Source of the DNA: Solenopsis invicta | Taxonomy: Eukaryota > Arthropoda > Insecta > Hymenoptera > Formicidae | Assembly: GCF_016802725.1 (NCBI RefSeq) | Contig: NC_052669.1 | Coordinates: forward strand, 24,953,770 to 25,017,769 | Length of the DNA: 64,000 nt | Direction of reading: 5' to 3' | In this document: piece by piece, positions 62,756 through 64,000 of the stretch | Position numbering within the stretch: position 1 is the stretch's first letter | Layout: every line of letters starts with the position of its first letter | Made by a program: the position numbers and the translations under genes | Notes under the pieces: generated by a model | Told to the model about the DNA's origin: nothing | Databases searched by the model: none | The model's input: only the letters and a program-made list of their open reading frames with translations

Positions 62756-62851
62756 ACGTTGTTTTCATTGTAGTTTTATCGATTTTATATATGGTATCAA
62801 TCCAACTCGCCATCTTTTGGCTCGCTACAGGATATTCCGTTCTCCACGTCA
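61543..62851. other. AT-rich spacer with one small GC-richer patch
   Basis: Mostly AT-rich. A patch at 62,280-62,365 is clearly richer in GC and CpG, with a 32-codon minus-strand frame starting MKLDCDGLSHVEC, too short to judge. A (TA)n tract with TACATA interruptions lies at 62,710-62,752. Confidence 0.5.
62710..62752. repeat. (TA)n microsatellite
   Basis: About 20 TA units with one TACATA interruption. Read through in frame it yields an artefactual Tyr-Ile polymer on either strand. Confidence 0.95.
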
Positions 62852-63019
62852 TTATTCGATGCTACGTCGACCGGGTTGTCCCCACCAGCACCCATTCTCT
62901 CTCTCTCTCTCCTCAATGCTGTCCTTAATATCACCGCTGTCAGAACATTCCCACTCAGTCAACGAAGTATTCACATTCGTGTAGAAAGTGCGACGAAGAA
63001 CTATCTGAAAATCGGCATC
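62852..63019 (-). CDS. Possible terminal exon of a minus-strand gene
   Basis: A good acceptor on the minus strand (TTACAATTTGTGTAG) precedes a 55-codon frame that begins DADFQIVLRRTFYTNVNTSL, passes through a charged IEERERE stretch made by a (GA)n tract, and ends in TAA at 62,852. GC and CpG content are higher here than in the surrounding AT-rich DNA, as in an exon. I do not recognise the protein. Upstream exons would lie beyond 63 kb, possibly outside the window. The open frame alone is not statistically strong. Confidence 0.3.
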   Translation of the reverse strand, partial: DADFQIVLRRTFYTNVNTSLTEWECSDSGDIKDSIEERERENGCWWGQPGRRSIE

Positions 63020-64000
63020 CTACACAAATTGTAAGTAAAATTATAAAATATACATACATATATATTACATATGATCCATTTTAAATTTTATATACATAAC
63101 GTAAGTAAAAATGATTTAAGATGGATCATAATGTGATCAATCAGCATTTCACATGAACTGTCACTAAAAAGTTAATACAGAATTATTAAAACAAAAAAAA
63201 TATTTAGGGACTATAGTACATTATTTTAAGGGCATAATCAGTTTATTAAAGTGATATGCAAAACATATAAGCTGACCTATAAGCTTTATTGACTAAATTG
63301 TATCAGTATATTAATCATGTAACTGCTTGATAATCCTCAATAATCTTGAACTGTCAAATTGTAATTTCAGATAAATTTTAAACCGTTCGAAATAAAAAAT
63401 TCAGTGCAACTTCGAGAAATGTGTAGATAACATATTTTTCTCGTACAAAATATGATATAATTAAATTTACTGAATTACTTAATCATTGCCATTTCAAGAT
63501 TCATAATGAAAATTGTTCAGATCATATTGAATTATTTTTCTTAAAAGTGTATCATGTATTTCTGTTCTTCTACGAGCAAAAAACGACCATTAGTTTGTAT
63601 GAATCATTGTGGAAACCACAGATTGAATAAGAAACGAAAGCTATAACGTACTTCCGCCATCATTAACAATTATATTAATGAGTTACCTATATATATCTGG
63701 CACTTAAAATTTAACTTCTTAAAGACACGTAGTTTATCATCAATATTTTACGTTGTAAAACCAGCCATCAATATAACGAGCTAAATAATCAGTATCGATT
63801 TCATGCTTCTTGCATTAGATCTATTTCCTGGCACCGTATCGCTTTAATGCATCTTTGGCAGCGATCGCCTTTAAGGGGATAACTCAACGCTGAAAAATCA
63901 GAAGTTGTTGTGCTGTTAGTGTCAGATTGTTGGTAAAAATAAAAAGCCAGCTGATATACCGAAAGTTGAAATTAATTCCGTTAATTGAACATTATCAAAA
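63020..64000. other. AT-rich right end with one exon-like patch
   Basis: Mostly featureless AT-rich sequence. At about 63,805-63,890 a GC-richer patch on the minus strand has TTTTTCAG or CCCCTTAAAG acceptors. One frame, after the second acceptor, reads AIAAKDALKRYGARK and a stop; another, after the first, reads LSYPLKGDRCQRCIKAIRC onward. Only one of these could be real, and neither is recognised. Confidence 0.4.

Noticed and set aside
1..64000. CRISPR arrays, bacterial operons, rRNA or tRNA genes
   Set aside because: No regularly spaced repeats, no cloverleaf with A/B boxes and no conserved rRNA cores were seen. The window is insect nuclear DNA with spliced genes.

Overview
This window is eukaryotic nuclear DNA from an insect, most likely a hymenopteran and probably an ant. 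The genes are split by short GT-AG introns into small exons. Every recognisable protein is an animal orthologue with insect-like sequence. GC-rich, CpG-rich regulatory stretches alternate with AT-rich introns full of (TA)n tracts and small inverted-repeat elements. The species cannot be fixed from the sequence alone.

Layout. Positions 1-17.5 kb are GC-rich, CpG-rich DNA with AT-rich islands and no gene I can defend. At 17,564-17,627 a minus-strand exon encodes a textbook signal peptide ending in a GTGAGT donor, so part of the left end is probably a long first intron of a secreted or membrane protein gene. From 19.1 to 28.3 kb (+) lies an RNF17/qin-type protein with five Tudor domains (piRNA pathway); its N-terminal RING/B-box exons were not found. 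It converges on CSTF2 (CstF-64; -, 28.5-32.6 kb). CSTF2 shares a 0.47-kb divergent promoter with IFT122 (+, 33.0-39.3 kb), and this promoter contains an RFX X-box. A 704-bp hAT-like foldback element with a perfect 8-bp target duplication sits in an IFT122 intron. Next come a secreted CUB-domain protein (+, 39.7-41.5 kb), PTGES2 (-, 41.9-43.9 kb), integrin-linked kinase (-, 45.1-47.95 kb), peptide N-glycanase (+, 48.7-51.9 kb) and Homer (+, 53.85-56.4 kb).

The last 7.5 kb is AT-rich. It holds the Homer 3' UTR, one unusually long orphan ORF (about 61.1-61.5 kb) followed by a poly(A) signal, and a possible minus-strand terminal exon at 62.85-63.02 kb.

The genes are unrelated housekeeping and neuronal functions packed tightly: two head-to-head pairs (CSTF2/IFT122 and ILK/NGLY1) and two tail-to-tail pairs (RNF17/CSTF2 and CUB/PTGES2). 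This is not an operon or a functional cluster. Exon borders below were read by eye from splice signals and reading-frame continuity. I found no clear new multi-gene system. The most interesting items are the orphan ORF, the isolated signal-peptide exon, a tandem duplication inside CSTF2, the X-box and the intronic elements.
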